From a bacterium (GTDB lineage: Bacteria; Electryoneota; RPQS01), in the NCBI GenBank assembly GCA_028711875.1, contig JAQTRJ010000012.1:1-6285 (forward strand): a DNA stretch of 6,285 bases, read 5' to 3'. Under the pieces are notes generated by a model that was not told the origin of the DNA, searched no databases, and saw only the letters and a program-made list of their open reading frames with translations. The position numbers were made by a program, and so were the translations under genes. Positions 1 through 4,816 of this stretch are shown one piece after another. Positions within the stretch are counted from its first letter, which is position 1. Every line of letters starts with the position of its first letter.

Positions 1-744
1 CACGAGGTGAAGCAGGGCGACAGCCACCTGAAAGTCTGTCTCGAATTCCTCTCTGAGAAGGGCGTTACCGAAGACGAAGCCCTGAAGCTGATCGAGCAAA
101 CGGCGCTCACGGCCGAGCTGCTGCCCGGTTTCGAAGTCTGGAACTATTACAATGACGGCGTGTTCGGCACCTTCGTCACACAGGGAACGGCCAAACTCTC
201 GCCCAACGCTCTGGCCCGCGCGACCAAGCGCCGGATTGACACTGAGCGGCAGAATCTGATTCAAGCCCGCAATCAGAAGGAGCAGGAAGTTCAGGACCTC
301 GAGTCTCGGCGCGACGAACTGAGCGGCGAAATTCACCGTCTGGAAGGCGAGCGCGCGCAGATGATGGCGCAGATGGACGAGATGGCCGCCCGCAACGAAG
401 GACTCGCCAAGGAACTCAACACCGTCACCTACGTCGTCAGCACCTTCCGCGATCTGGATCGTCAGGGAGTTATTGGCAAGCCCGCCGTCGGCAAGTGGGC
501 GACGAAAGACATCAGCAAAATTCAGAATACCAGTTCGCTCGATCTGCGCAGTGAGCGGCAGATCACCTTCACGGCGGCGAGCCTCGGGCTGGGACGTATC
601 TCCAAGATTCTGCTCTTCCCGCGCACGTTCGAGGACGGCAAGGACTATCGCATTGCCATCAGCGAGGATCGGCAGTCGGCCACCATCGTCTTTGATAAGA
701 CGGAGGTCTTCCGCCTGTCGCAGCTGGCCGTGGCGGTGGATTAG
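1..744 (+). CDS. Coiled-coil protein of unknown function, 5' end missing
   Basis: The reading frame is open at the left edge and ends at TAG (742-744). The first possible start inside the window is GTG at 7, with only six bases before it and no ribosome site, so I treat the gene as truncated by the window. About 247 residues are visible. Numbering from that GTG, residues 1-65 are a mixed region containing a short aromatic stretch (FEVWNYYNDG). Residues about 70-137 form a charged heptad-like coiled coil rich in E, R, Q, L and M. Residues about 138-245 look beta-rich and begin with NTVTYVVSTFRDLDRQGVI. This pattern (coiled coil, then an 'N-x-YVV ... L...GVI' segment and a beta domain ending in a hydrophobic strand) reminds me of uncharacterised Bacteroidota/FCB proteins, but I cannot name a family. 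No membrane segment or enzymatic motif is visible. The gene converges on the LptF/LptG gene and is followed by a terminator. That it is a gene is secure; its function is unknown. Confidence 0.85.
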   Translation, partial: HEVKQGDSHLKVCLEFLSEKGVTEDEALKLIEQTALTAELLPGFEVWNYYNDGVFGTFVTQGTAKLSPNALARATKRRIDTERQNLIQARNQKEQEVQDLESRRDELSGEIHRLEGERAQMMAQMDEMAARNEGLAKELNTVTYVVSTFRDLDRQGVIGKPAVGKWATKDISKIQNTSSLDLRSERQITFTAASLGLGRISKILLFPRTFEDGKDYRIAISEDRQSATIVFDKTEVFRLSQLAVAVD

Positions 745-781
745 TCATTTCGCGGCGGCAGTCGCTTGCGCCTGTCCCGTA

Positions 782-888
782 TGCCGTGAATCTCGAACCG
801 AAAACGGCCTTTTCGCGGTACGCGTCCCCCTAAATTTCCGCCGAGACATGCGTCCCCGCGTGCCCGGAATCTCCAACAAAAACGGCCT
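782..888 (+). repeat. Imperfect direct repeat of about 28 bases, offset 78-79 bases
   Basis: Positions 782-810 and 861-888 align closely. Both read TGCC, then GAATCTC, then a variable AAC tract, then AAAACGGCCT. The differences are a G/C change after GAATCTC, an altered AAC(CG/A) junction and a one-base indel. The second copy runs directly into the left arm of the terminator hairpin. In the first copy the following bases (TTTTCGCGG) look like a shortened version of the terminator's loop and right arm. The simplest reading is a local duplication of the terminator region in which the upstream copy has decayed. Confidence 0.5.
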
Positions 889-909
889 GCGATTTTTCGC
901 AGGCCGTTT
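880..909. terminator. Bidirectional rho-independent terminator between convergent genes
   Basis: A perfect 13-bp stem (880-892 with 897-909; left arm AAACGGCCTGCGA) encloses a TTTT loop. On the + strand the right arm ends in TTT followed by ATT. On the - strand the stem is followed by TTTTTGTTGG. It lies between the stop of the coiled-coil gene (744) and the stop of the - strand permease (970), so it can end transcription from both sides. The - strand T-run is the better one. Confidence 0.85.
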
Positions 910-931
910 ATTAAAAGGAATTCTGTTTCTA

Positions 932-961
932 TCTTGGCTTCTTGGTTTTTTGGCGTCTTGG
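932..961. repeat. Three TCTTGG hexamers in T-rich spacer
   Basis: TCTTGG occurs at 932-937, 940-945 and 956-961, within a T-rich stretch just beyond the permease stop codon. On the - strand this reads as repeated CCAAGA. Such short iterated motifs are common low-complexity filler at gene ends. No hairpin or T-run is formed, so I assign no function. Confidence 0.35.
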
Positions 962-969
962 CATTTTTC

Positions 970-2154
970 TCATCCGTCCGGCATCCCGCTCCGCTTTCGA
1001 ATGAACTGCATGATCCGGTCCAGCGGTAAAGCGACCGCCCCGCGCCGCTCGCGCCAGATCAATGCAACGGCTAAAGCGAAAAAGAGCAGATTCGGCGCCC
1101 ACATCGCCAGCCACGGAGCACTCTGTCCGCGGTCGGCCAAGTCTTCGCCTGCAATCAAGAATACCCAATAGACTAAAAAGAAAAAAATGCTGTAGCCGGC
1201 GGACACTCCCAGTCCCGCGCGTCGCACCCACTGTCCGAGCACCGCCCCCAGCAGCGCGAACACAATGCAGGCCGCCGGAATCGAAAACTTCTTGTGCAGC
1301 TCGACCTTGAGACCGTTGAGTTCCTTGCTGGCGCGGTCGGAGCTGTTTGCCGCCACGGTTTGAATTCGCGCGATCAACTCAGCCACGTTGATTTCCCGTT
1401 CGCTGCGCCAGTCCGATTCCGTGCGCCGGAGCGACATTTCGGGAGCGTACACCCGGAACACCGCGCGCGAAAAGCTGGTCGTCTGGAACTGCTCGGGAGT
1501 GCGCCGCGAGGCGCGGTCCACCTGTCCGTCGCGCAGCACGAACTCGAAACTCTCGGACGGTTCATCGTAGCGGAGGAATCCGTGATTGGCGGTGATCGTT
1601 GTGCCGTATTCGGGATCGCTTTCCTGATAGACCACCACATCGGTGAGTTCCTGCGTCTGCGAGTTTACGTCGCGGGCGATCAGCACGTTTCCCGGAATGT
1701 CGGTCAGAAATACGCCTGGCTCCAAGACCATGGTCGGTTTTTTGCGCCGGATGTCGGACTGCAGCTGCCGCGATCGGTGGTTCATCTGCGGCAGCAGCCG
1801 GTCGTTGAAACCGATTAGCGCCGCGGCCACGAGCACACCCATCAGCAAAGCCGGCAGCATCAGCCTCATCTGCCCGGCTCCTGTGGATTTCAGGGCGGTG
1901 ATCTCCCCGTCCGCCGAGAGTCTTCCGTAAGCCGTCAAGCTTGCCACCAACACCGCCATCGGGACCGCCAGCGCGATCATCCAAGCTAAGTTCAAGAAAA
2001 AGAATTCGATAATCGTCCCGATTGGCAGCCCTTTGCCAGCAATCCGGCCCAGCATCTGAAATATCAAATTCATTACAAACAAGAAGATAATCAGGCTAAG
2101 GCTGAAAATGAATGGGGCGATGAACTCGCGAAAAATATAACGGAACAGAATCAT
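970..2154 (-). CDS. LptF/LptG-family lipopolysaccharide export permease
   Basis: This 394-residue protein has the full LptF/LptG (YjgP/YjgQ) layout. Three N-terminal membrane helices lie at about 10-35, 50-75 and 97-116. A large beta-rich periplasmic region spans about 120-285, and three C-terminal helices lie at about 292-311, 316-336 and 348-367. Family signatures include the N-terminal FRYIFREFIAPF, the cytoplasmic loop after helix 2 with GRLSADGEITALKSTGAG (77-94), and ELHKKFSIPAACIVFALLGAVLG entering helix 4. In the known system LptF and LptG pair in the inner membrane with the LptB ATPase and pass lipopolysaccharide to the LptC/LptA bridge. The E. coli proteins are about 360-366 residues, so this one is slightly longer, partly in a basic C-terminal tail. 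LptF and LptG cannot be told apart here, so I give no symbol. The start is the ATG at 2152-2154. No good Shine-Dalgarno sequence precedes it (the nearest purine-rich bases are GAAGCG). No partner gene is adjacent; it stands alone between the terminator and the divergent tRNA-Ser. Confidence 0.95.
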   Translation of the reverse strand: MILFRYIFREFIAPFIFSLSLIIFLFVMNLIFQMLGRIAGKGLPIGTIIEFFFLNLAWMIALAVPMAVLVASLTAYGRLSADGEITALKSTGAGQMRLMLPALLMGVLVAAALIGFNDRLLPQMNHRSRQLQSDIRRKKPTMVLEPGVFLTDIPGNVLIARDVNSQTQELTDVVVYQESDPEYGTTITANHGFLRYDEPSESFEFVLRDGQVDRASRRTPEQFQTTSFSRAVFRVYAPEMSLRRTESDWRSEREINVAELIARIQTVAANSSDRASKELNGLKVELHKKFSIPAACIVFALLGAVLGQWVRRAGLGVSAGYSIFFFLVYWVFLIAGEDLADRGQSAPWLAMWAPNLLFFALAVALIWRERRGAVALPLDRIMQFIRKRSGMPDG

Positions 2155-2225
2155 ATCGCTTCGGTTAGAGAAGAGGCGGCCATACGGGACGGGGGTGACT
2201 GCTACTAAAGATAGGGGAAAAATAG

Positions 2226-2254
2226 TTGATTTTCATCCCGAAGGTTCATATTTT
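2226..2254 (+). promoter_or_regulatory. Candidate sigma-70-type promoter for tRNA-Ser(TGA)
   Basis: TTGATT (2226-2231) and TATTTT (2249-2254) are separated by 17 bases, and each matches four of six consensus positions. The predicted start would be near 2261, about 23 bases before the mature tRNA. The bases just after it, GGTTCGGGG, are GC-rich and resemble a stringent-control discriminator. The region lies between the divergent permease and tRNA genes. Lineage-specific promoter rules are unknown, so this is a motif call only. Confidence 0.4.
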
Positions 2255-2283
2255 TAAGGTTCGGGGCAGACATGCCTTCCGAG

Positions 2284-2369
2284 GGAGGACTAGACCTAAC
2301 TGGTAAGGCAGCGGTCTTGAAAACCGCCGGGCCTAACGGCCCTTGGGAGTTCGAATCTCCCGTCCTCCG
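2284..2369 (+). tRNA. tRNA-Ser, anticodon TGA
   Basis: The acceptor stem GGAGGAC (2284-2290) pairs perfectly with GTCCTCC (2362-2368), and the discriminator is G2369. The anticodon stem GCGGT/ACCGC (2311-2315/2323-2327) holds loop CTTGAAA with anticodon TGA at 2318-2320, reading UCA and other UCN codons. The long variable arm typical of tRNA-Ser is a perfect GGGCC-TAAC-GGCCC hairpin (2329-2342). The T-arm is GGGAG-TTCGAAT-CTCCC (2345-2361). No CCA is encoded (CAT follows). The D-arm is odd: the best pairing is CCT (2295-2297) with AGG (2306-2308), leaving an A.C mismatch at the usual 10-25 position and one extra base in the 8-10 linker. The anticodon region closely resembles E. coli tRNA-Ser(UGA). 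Confidence 0.93.
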
Positions 2370-2467
2370 CATCATCAACAGATGAGGACTATGGAGGGCG
2401 ATGAGGCAGCCCGGATGAATTGTCCCTCTCTTTTACCGCGGCCCTGAACGCAACCCGGGAAAACCGC

Positions 2468-2740
2468 ATGAAGTTTCTGGTCAAGGTTCGGGTGAATAGA
2501 ATGATGTTGATGGAATTCGGTTCGAAGCTGCAGGGCGGCGAACTGGACCGGAGCTGCATTCGCGGTGAAGCCTATTGTGTCAAGGGGGATCCCACGGTCG
2601 GCTACTCCATCTGGGAGGTGGAGAGCCGGGAGCAATTCGAGGAGAAATTTTCGCCGTGGCGGCGTTACTATTCGGATGTTGAAATGATCGAAGTCGTTTC
2701 ACCAACCGAGGCGGTGGCTCTCATTCTTGCCGGGCATTAA
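2468..2740 (+). CDS. Small protein, probable dimeric alpha/beta-barrel (DUF3303-like) domain
   Basis: The product has 90 residues from ATG 2468 to TAA 2738-2740. The frame is open further upstream to a TTG at 2420, giving 106 residues. I prefer 2468 because the domain begins naturally with the beta strand MKFLVKVRV and the 16 extra residues look unstructured. No clear ribosome site precedes either start (GGGAA near 2457 is the nearest). The pattern is strand (MKFLVKV), helix (MMLMEFGSKLQ), strand (SCIRGEAYCV), strand (GYSIWEVES), helix (REQFEEKFSPWRRYY) and strand (VEMIEVVSP). This is the ferredoxin-like order of dimeric alpha/beta-barrel proteins such as DUF3303 and muconolactone-isomerase relatives. 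No catalytic residue can be assigned. The gene lies 98 bases after tRNA-Ser(TGA) with no terminator between, so the two may share a transcript. Gene reality is likely; family assignment is by pattern only. Confidence 0.7.
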   Translation: MKFLVKVRVNRMMLMEFGSKLQGGELDRSCIRGEAYCVKGDPTVGYSIWEVESREQFEEKFSPWRRYYSDVEMIEVVSPTEAVALILAGH

Positions 2741-2786
2741 CGGAGAATGAGACGGCTGAACGAAAAAGGGTGCTTCGTTTTGGCTT

Positions 2787-2817
2787 TTTGATTTCTGTTT
2801 CAGCTTTTATTTGGAGA
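2787..2817 (+). repeat. Leader repeat, copy 1 (before tRNA-Ser relic)
   Basis: TTTGATTTCTGTTT (2787-2800) is identical to 3461-3474. The bases 2801-2817 (CAGCTTTTATTTGGAGA) match 3490-3506 at 15 of 17 positions. The copy before the intact tRNA carries 15 extra bases between these blocks. The repeat continues into the 5' part of the tRNA-like sequence. Confidence 0.65.
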
Positions 2818-2904
2818 TGTTGCCGGGTGGCTGATGGCGGTGTGATATTGAGCCGTCATCGAAATTGAGACTGTGCGGGGTTCGAATCCCCGTTCGCTTG
2901 CCCA
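2813..2904 (+). pseudogene. Degenerate tRNA-Ser-like sequence
   Basis: The first 30 bases (2813-2842) match intact tRNA-Ser(GCT) at 3502 at 25 positions, including the D-arm GCC...GTGGCTGA.GGC. A perfect T-arm lies at 2876-2892 (CGGGG-TTCGAAT-CCCCG), and about 20 bases stand where the long variable arm belongs. The spacing of all parts fits a tRNA-Ser. However, the acceptor strand GGAGATG does not pair with the bases after the T-arm (TTCGCTT). The anticodon stem positions (GTGTG/GCCGT) largely fail to pair, and the loop (ATATTGA) lacks the invariant U33. CCCA follows at 2901-2904. It cannot be a normal elongator tRNA. The outer T-stem pair is C-G here but G-C in the intact gene, so the 3' part may come from a different tRNA or have been kept by selection on the arm. 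Relic is the simplest reading; a retained tRNA-like RNA is possible. Confidence 0.65.
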
Positions 2905-2905
2905 A

Positions 2906-2929
2906 ACCGGCCTGCCGATTGCGGCCGGT
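2906..2929 (+). terminator. Hairpin after tRNA-Ser relic, probable terminator
   Basis: ACCGGCC (2906-2912) pairs perfectly with GGCCGGT (2923-2929) around a 10-base loop and is followed by GTTTAAT. The short T-run makes it a modest rho-independent terminator. It sits immediately after the tRNA-like sequence and 61 bases before the thioesterase start. Confidence 0.5.
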
Positions 2930-2990
2930 GTTTAATCCCTTGCGAATAGTCCGCTTGAACGTGCGGGCTTTCGGAGGATGAGGTTCAACG

Positions 2991-3446
2991 ATGAATACCG
3001 ATGTGGCTTCCGCAAATGCCATTCTTGCGGAGGTTCGCGATGTCAGCCATTCTCATTGCCGGTTGTGCGGGTCTTCCAGTGAGCATGGACTGAAACTGAA
3101 GTTCTTTGCAGTGGAAAACGGGGACGTGGTGGCCGAGTTCGGATGCGCGTCCGATTTTCAGGGTTATCCGGGCATCGTTCACGGCGGCGTGTTGGCGGCG
3201 ATGATTGACAGCGCGATGAGCAACTGTCTGTTTGTCGAGCGGATCAATGCCGTGACCGCGGAATTCACCATCCGTTATCATCGGCCGGTGTATGTGCATC
3301 GCCCCGCGATCGTCCGCGCGCGACTTGACAAATCCTCGTCCCGGCTGCACCTGCTCTCCGGTGAAATCTGGCAGGATGACCGGATCGTGGCTTCAGCCAA
3401 GTCCAAGTTCATGACTCTACCCGACGTCGCCGTCGAAGAGGTCTGA
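2991..3446 (+). CDS. PaaI-like hotdog-fold acyl-CoA thioesterase
   Basis: This 151-residue protein is of normal length for a single-hotdog thioesterase. The central helix region GYPGIVHGGVLAAMIDSAM (58-76) carries the HGG of the PaaI/4-hydroxybenzoyl-CoA thioesterase superfamily, with H64 and D73 at the positions usually near the active site. An N-terminal HCRLCG motif (22-27) followed by HGLKLKF (32-38) is typical of the subfamily whose members start with CxxCG...GLxLxF. The later strands are AEFTIRYHRPVYV and RIVASAKSKFMTL. Such enzymes hydrolyse acyl-CoA or acyl-carrier thioesters in the cytoplasm; the substrate cannot be told. The ATG at 2991 is preceded by GAGG (2980-2983), seven bases away, and GGAGG (2973-2977). 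The gene ends at TGA 3444-3446, only 55 bases before tRNA-Ser(GCT), and is flanked by the tRNA relic and the intact tRNA. Confidence 0.92.
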   Translation: MNTDVASANAILAEVRDVSHSHCRLCGSSSEHGLKLKFFAVENGDVVAEFGCASDFQGYPGIVHGGVLAAMIDSAMSNCLFVERINAVTAEFTIRYHRPVYVHRPAIVRARLDKSSSRLHLLSGEIWQDDRIVASAKSKFMTLPDVAVEEV

Positions 3447-3460
3447 GTCCGGGATATTAG

Positions 3461-3506
3461 TTTGATTTCTGTTTTCTGATTTCGGCTTTCTGCTTTTCTT
3501 TGGAGA
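3461..3506 (+). repeat. Leader repeat, copy 2 (before intact tRNA-Ser)
   Basis: This is the second copy of the T-rich leader, with TTTGATTTCTGTTT at 3461-3474 and CTGCTTTTCTTTGGAGA at 3490-3506. Between them lies another TTCTGATTTCGGCTT segment, so the motif TTTCTG recurs three times (3466, 3473 and 3487). TTGATT at 3462-3467 could serve as a -35 element, but no good -10 lies 17 bases beyond it. Confidence 0.6.
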
Positions 3507-3592
3507 GGTGGCCGAGTGGCTGAAGGCGGCGGTTTGCTAAACCGTTGTAGAGGCTAAAACCTTTACCGGGGGTTCGAATCCCCCCCTCTCCG
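3502..3592 (+). tRNA. tRNA-Ser, anticodon GCT
   Basis: The acceptor GGAGAGG (3502-3508) pairs perfectly with CCTCTCC (3585-3591), and the discriminator is G3592. The D-stem is GCC/GGC (3511-3513/3525-3527). The anticodon stem GCGGT/ACCGT (3529-3533/3541-3545, closing G.T) carries loop TTGCTAA with anticodon GCT at 3536-3538, reading AGC and AGU. The long variable arm GTAGAGG/CCTTTAC (3547-3553/3560-3566) has one G.T pair, as expected for a serine tRNA. The T-arm is GGGGG-TTCGAAT-CCCCC (3568-3584). No CCA is encoded (CAA follows the discriminator). Confidence 0.96.
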
Positions 3593-3658
3593 CAAAGTGC
3601 GAAATGATCTGTTGTGCCGGCGATCCCGAATCTTCAAAACACATTCCCGCATCGGTTC

Positions 3659-4288
3659 ATGAAGGATATATCGAAATTCGGTCAATACTGCGCTCTCGCG
3701 GCAACCATCGCGACGGCCGGCTATGACGTCGTGCAGCTCATGCAGGTGGCCGGATTACTTAAATATCCCGCTGATGCGATCGTTATTTATGGATTTTCTC
3801 TCCTGATTCCCGTGCCGTTTATCCTGGCCGTGCTCGCGCTTCACTATTCGGCGCCTCAGGAAAAGAAAATCTGGACTCACGCCGCGCTGCTCTTCTCCGT
3901 CGTCTATGCCACGTATGTCTTGCTGAATTACGTCGTCCAATTGACGACGGTGATTCCCATGTCGCTGCAAGGCAGAGGGGAAGAGATACGCGTGCTTGAT
4001 CAAACGCCGCATTCACTCTTCTGGGACGTGGATGCCTTAGGCTATATTTTCCTGGCGCTCGCGACGCTCTTTGCCTCGTTCCGCTTTTCCGGGCGGGGAT
4101 TGGAGGGATGGGTCAAGGGATTCTTTCTGGCCAATGCGCTGGTCACTCCGTTGATCTGTATTGTCTACTTCTATCCCACGTTTTCCTATACGCTGCTCCT
4201 TCTCTTCGGCACGCCGTGGATCATCACGGCCACCGGCTCCATGCTGATGCTGGTGCTTTTCTTTCGGCGCAGAAGAGCTTTAGCGTAG
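3659..4288 (+). CDS. Six-helix membrane protein of unknown function
   Basis: The product has 209 residues from ATG 3659 to TAG 4286-4288. A GTG at 3614 would add 15 residues. Neither start has a visible ribosome site; I chose ATG because the added segment is polar and would start 22 bases from the end of the tRNA. Hydrophobic segments suggest six membrane helices at about 8-30, 38-62, 72-97, 125-142, 152-173 and 178-202. A polar loop between helices 3 and 4 contains RGEEIRVLDQTPHSLFWDVDALGY (106-129), the most distinctive and probably most conserved part. The C-terminus FFRRRRALA is basic and, by the positive-inside rule, cytoplasmic. I do not recognise the family and see no transporter, protease or kinase motif. 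It follows tRNA-Ser(GCT) and is separated from the next gene by 123 bases holding a palindrome and a hairpin, so it probably stands alone. Confidence 0.85.
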   Translation: MKDISKFGQYCALAATIATAGYDVVQLMQVAGLLKYPADAIVIYGFSLLIPVPFILAVLALHYSAPQEKKIWTHAALLFSVVYATYVLLNYVVQLTTVIPMSLQGRGEEIRVLDQTPHSLFWDVDALGYIFLALATLFASFRFSGRGLEGWVKGFFLANALVTPLICIVYFYPTFSYTLLLLFGTPWIITATGSMLMLVLFFRRRRALA

Positions 4289-4343
4289 TTTCTTTCTGTC
4301 GCTGACGAAGAACCTAAGACGATTCCTCGATCGGTTTGAATTT

Positions 4344-4364
4344 TATCACGGAATTAATGTGATA
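4344..4364. promoter_or_regulatory. 21-base palindrome, possible operator
   Basis: TATCAC (4344-4349) and GTGATA (4359-4364) form a perfect 6-bp inverted repeat around a nine-base AT-rich centre (GGAATTAAT). It lies 48-68 bases upstream of the PEGA gene start. TTGAAT (4336-4341) next to it could be a -35 element, but no convincing -10 is spaced correctly. The symmetry and position suit a dimeric repressor or activator site. The half-sites are oriented opposite to the CRP consensus, so CRP/FNR is not indicated. Chance is possible. Confidence 0.35.
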
Positions 4365-4369
4365 CCCGG

Positions 4370-4394
4370 CCCCTAAGCAGGCATGGCTTAGGGG
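4370..4394 (+). terminator. 9-bp hairpin without T-run: weak terminator or 5'-UTR structure
   Basis: CCCCTAAGC (4370-4378) pairs perfectly with GCTTAGGGG (4386-4394) around a seven-base loop, and two G.T pairs could extend the stem. The following bases are TTCCCTATG, so the T-tract of a normal rho-independent terminator is missing. It ends 17 bases before the PEGA start codon. It could end transcription of the membrane-protein gene or shape the PEGA leader RNA. Confidence 0.45.
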
Positions 4395-4411
4395 TTCCCT
4401 ATGACACGGAC

Positions 4412-4816
4412 ATGACCAAACCGGAATCCGAAGCCGATATTCAGGCGCGCAGGCGATCCGTTCTCGGACTCATCCTGTCCGGGATTGGAATCGTGCTCGC
4501 GATCCTCTGGGGTCTGTGGGCGATGCTGCACAACCAGACTGGTGTGCTCATCGTCACTTCGCGGCCGTCCGGCGCGGAAGTGATTCTTAATTTTCGCCCG
4601 ACCAATCTGGTCACCTCCGCCTTCCTCTCTGATCTTCCCGCCGATTCCTTCATCGTCAGCCTGCGGCTCGACGGCTACCGTCCCATTCCACCATCGCAGG
4701 GAATCAGCGTCCAACCCAACGAAACCACGCGCGTGACGTTTTTGCTCTCACCGACCGTTCGCGGCGATTCGCGGCCGTACCCCGTCGTTCAGGGCAAGCC
4801 GCACGATTGGCAATGA
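4412..4816 (+). CDS. Membrane-anchored PEGA-domain protein, cut short by an in-frame TGA
   Basis: The product has 134 residues from ATG 4412 to TGA 4814-4816. A short basic N-terminus (QARRRS) precedes one hydrophobic helix (about 17-40). The rest, probably outside the cytoplasm, begins with a PEGA domain (about 44-113): GVLIVTSRPSGAEVILN, then a turn, FIVSLRLDGYRPI, and the final strands TTRVTFLLSP. PEGA domains are small beta modules often found in tandem on surface or envelope proteins and not known to be enzymes. After a linker ending HDWQ the frame meets TGA. The same frame then stays open to 5065 and encodes a second PEGA domain, so the original gene was evidently 4412-5065, about 217 residues. 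The ribosome site is weak (CGGA at 4407-4410). It is the first gene of a packed cluster with a DUF3566-like gene and gltX. Confidence 0.8.
   Translation: MTKPESEADIQARRRSVLGLILSGIGIVLAILWGLWAMLHNQTGVLIVTSRPSGAEVILNFRPTNLVTSAFLSDLPADSFIVSLRLDGYRPIPPSQGISVQPNETTRVTFLLSPTVRGDSRPYPVVQGKPHDWQ

Noticed and set aside
473..1171. Long + strand frame overlapping the end of the coiled-coil gene and the start of the convergent permease
   Set aside because: It overlaps two well-supported genes and the terminator, and its Arg/Ser/Pro-rich translation is typical of a shadow frame in GC-rich DNA.
1294..1818. 174-codon + strand frame inside the permease gene
   Set aside because: It is antisense to a permease with full family signatures and has no recognisable domain.
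2420..2467. TTG start at 2420 for the small alpha/beta-barrel protein
   Set aside because: The extra 16 residues do not fit the domain, and an ATG directly at the first beta strand is the simpler choice.
2787..3592. tRNA-Ser repeats as attL/attR of an integrated element
   Set aside because: The duplicated part is the leader and 5' portion rather than the 3' end, only one thioesterase lies between, and there is no integrase.
4336..4366. Sigma-70 promoter with TTGAAT and a -10 inside the palindrome
   Set aside because: With 17-19 base spacing the -10 would be GTGATA or GATACC, too weak to call.
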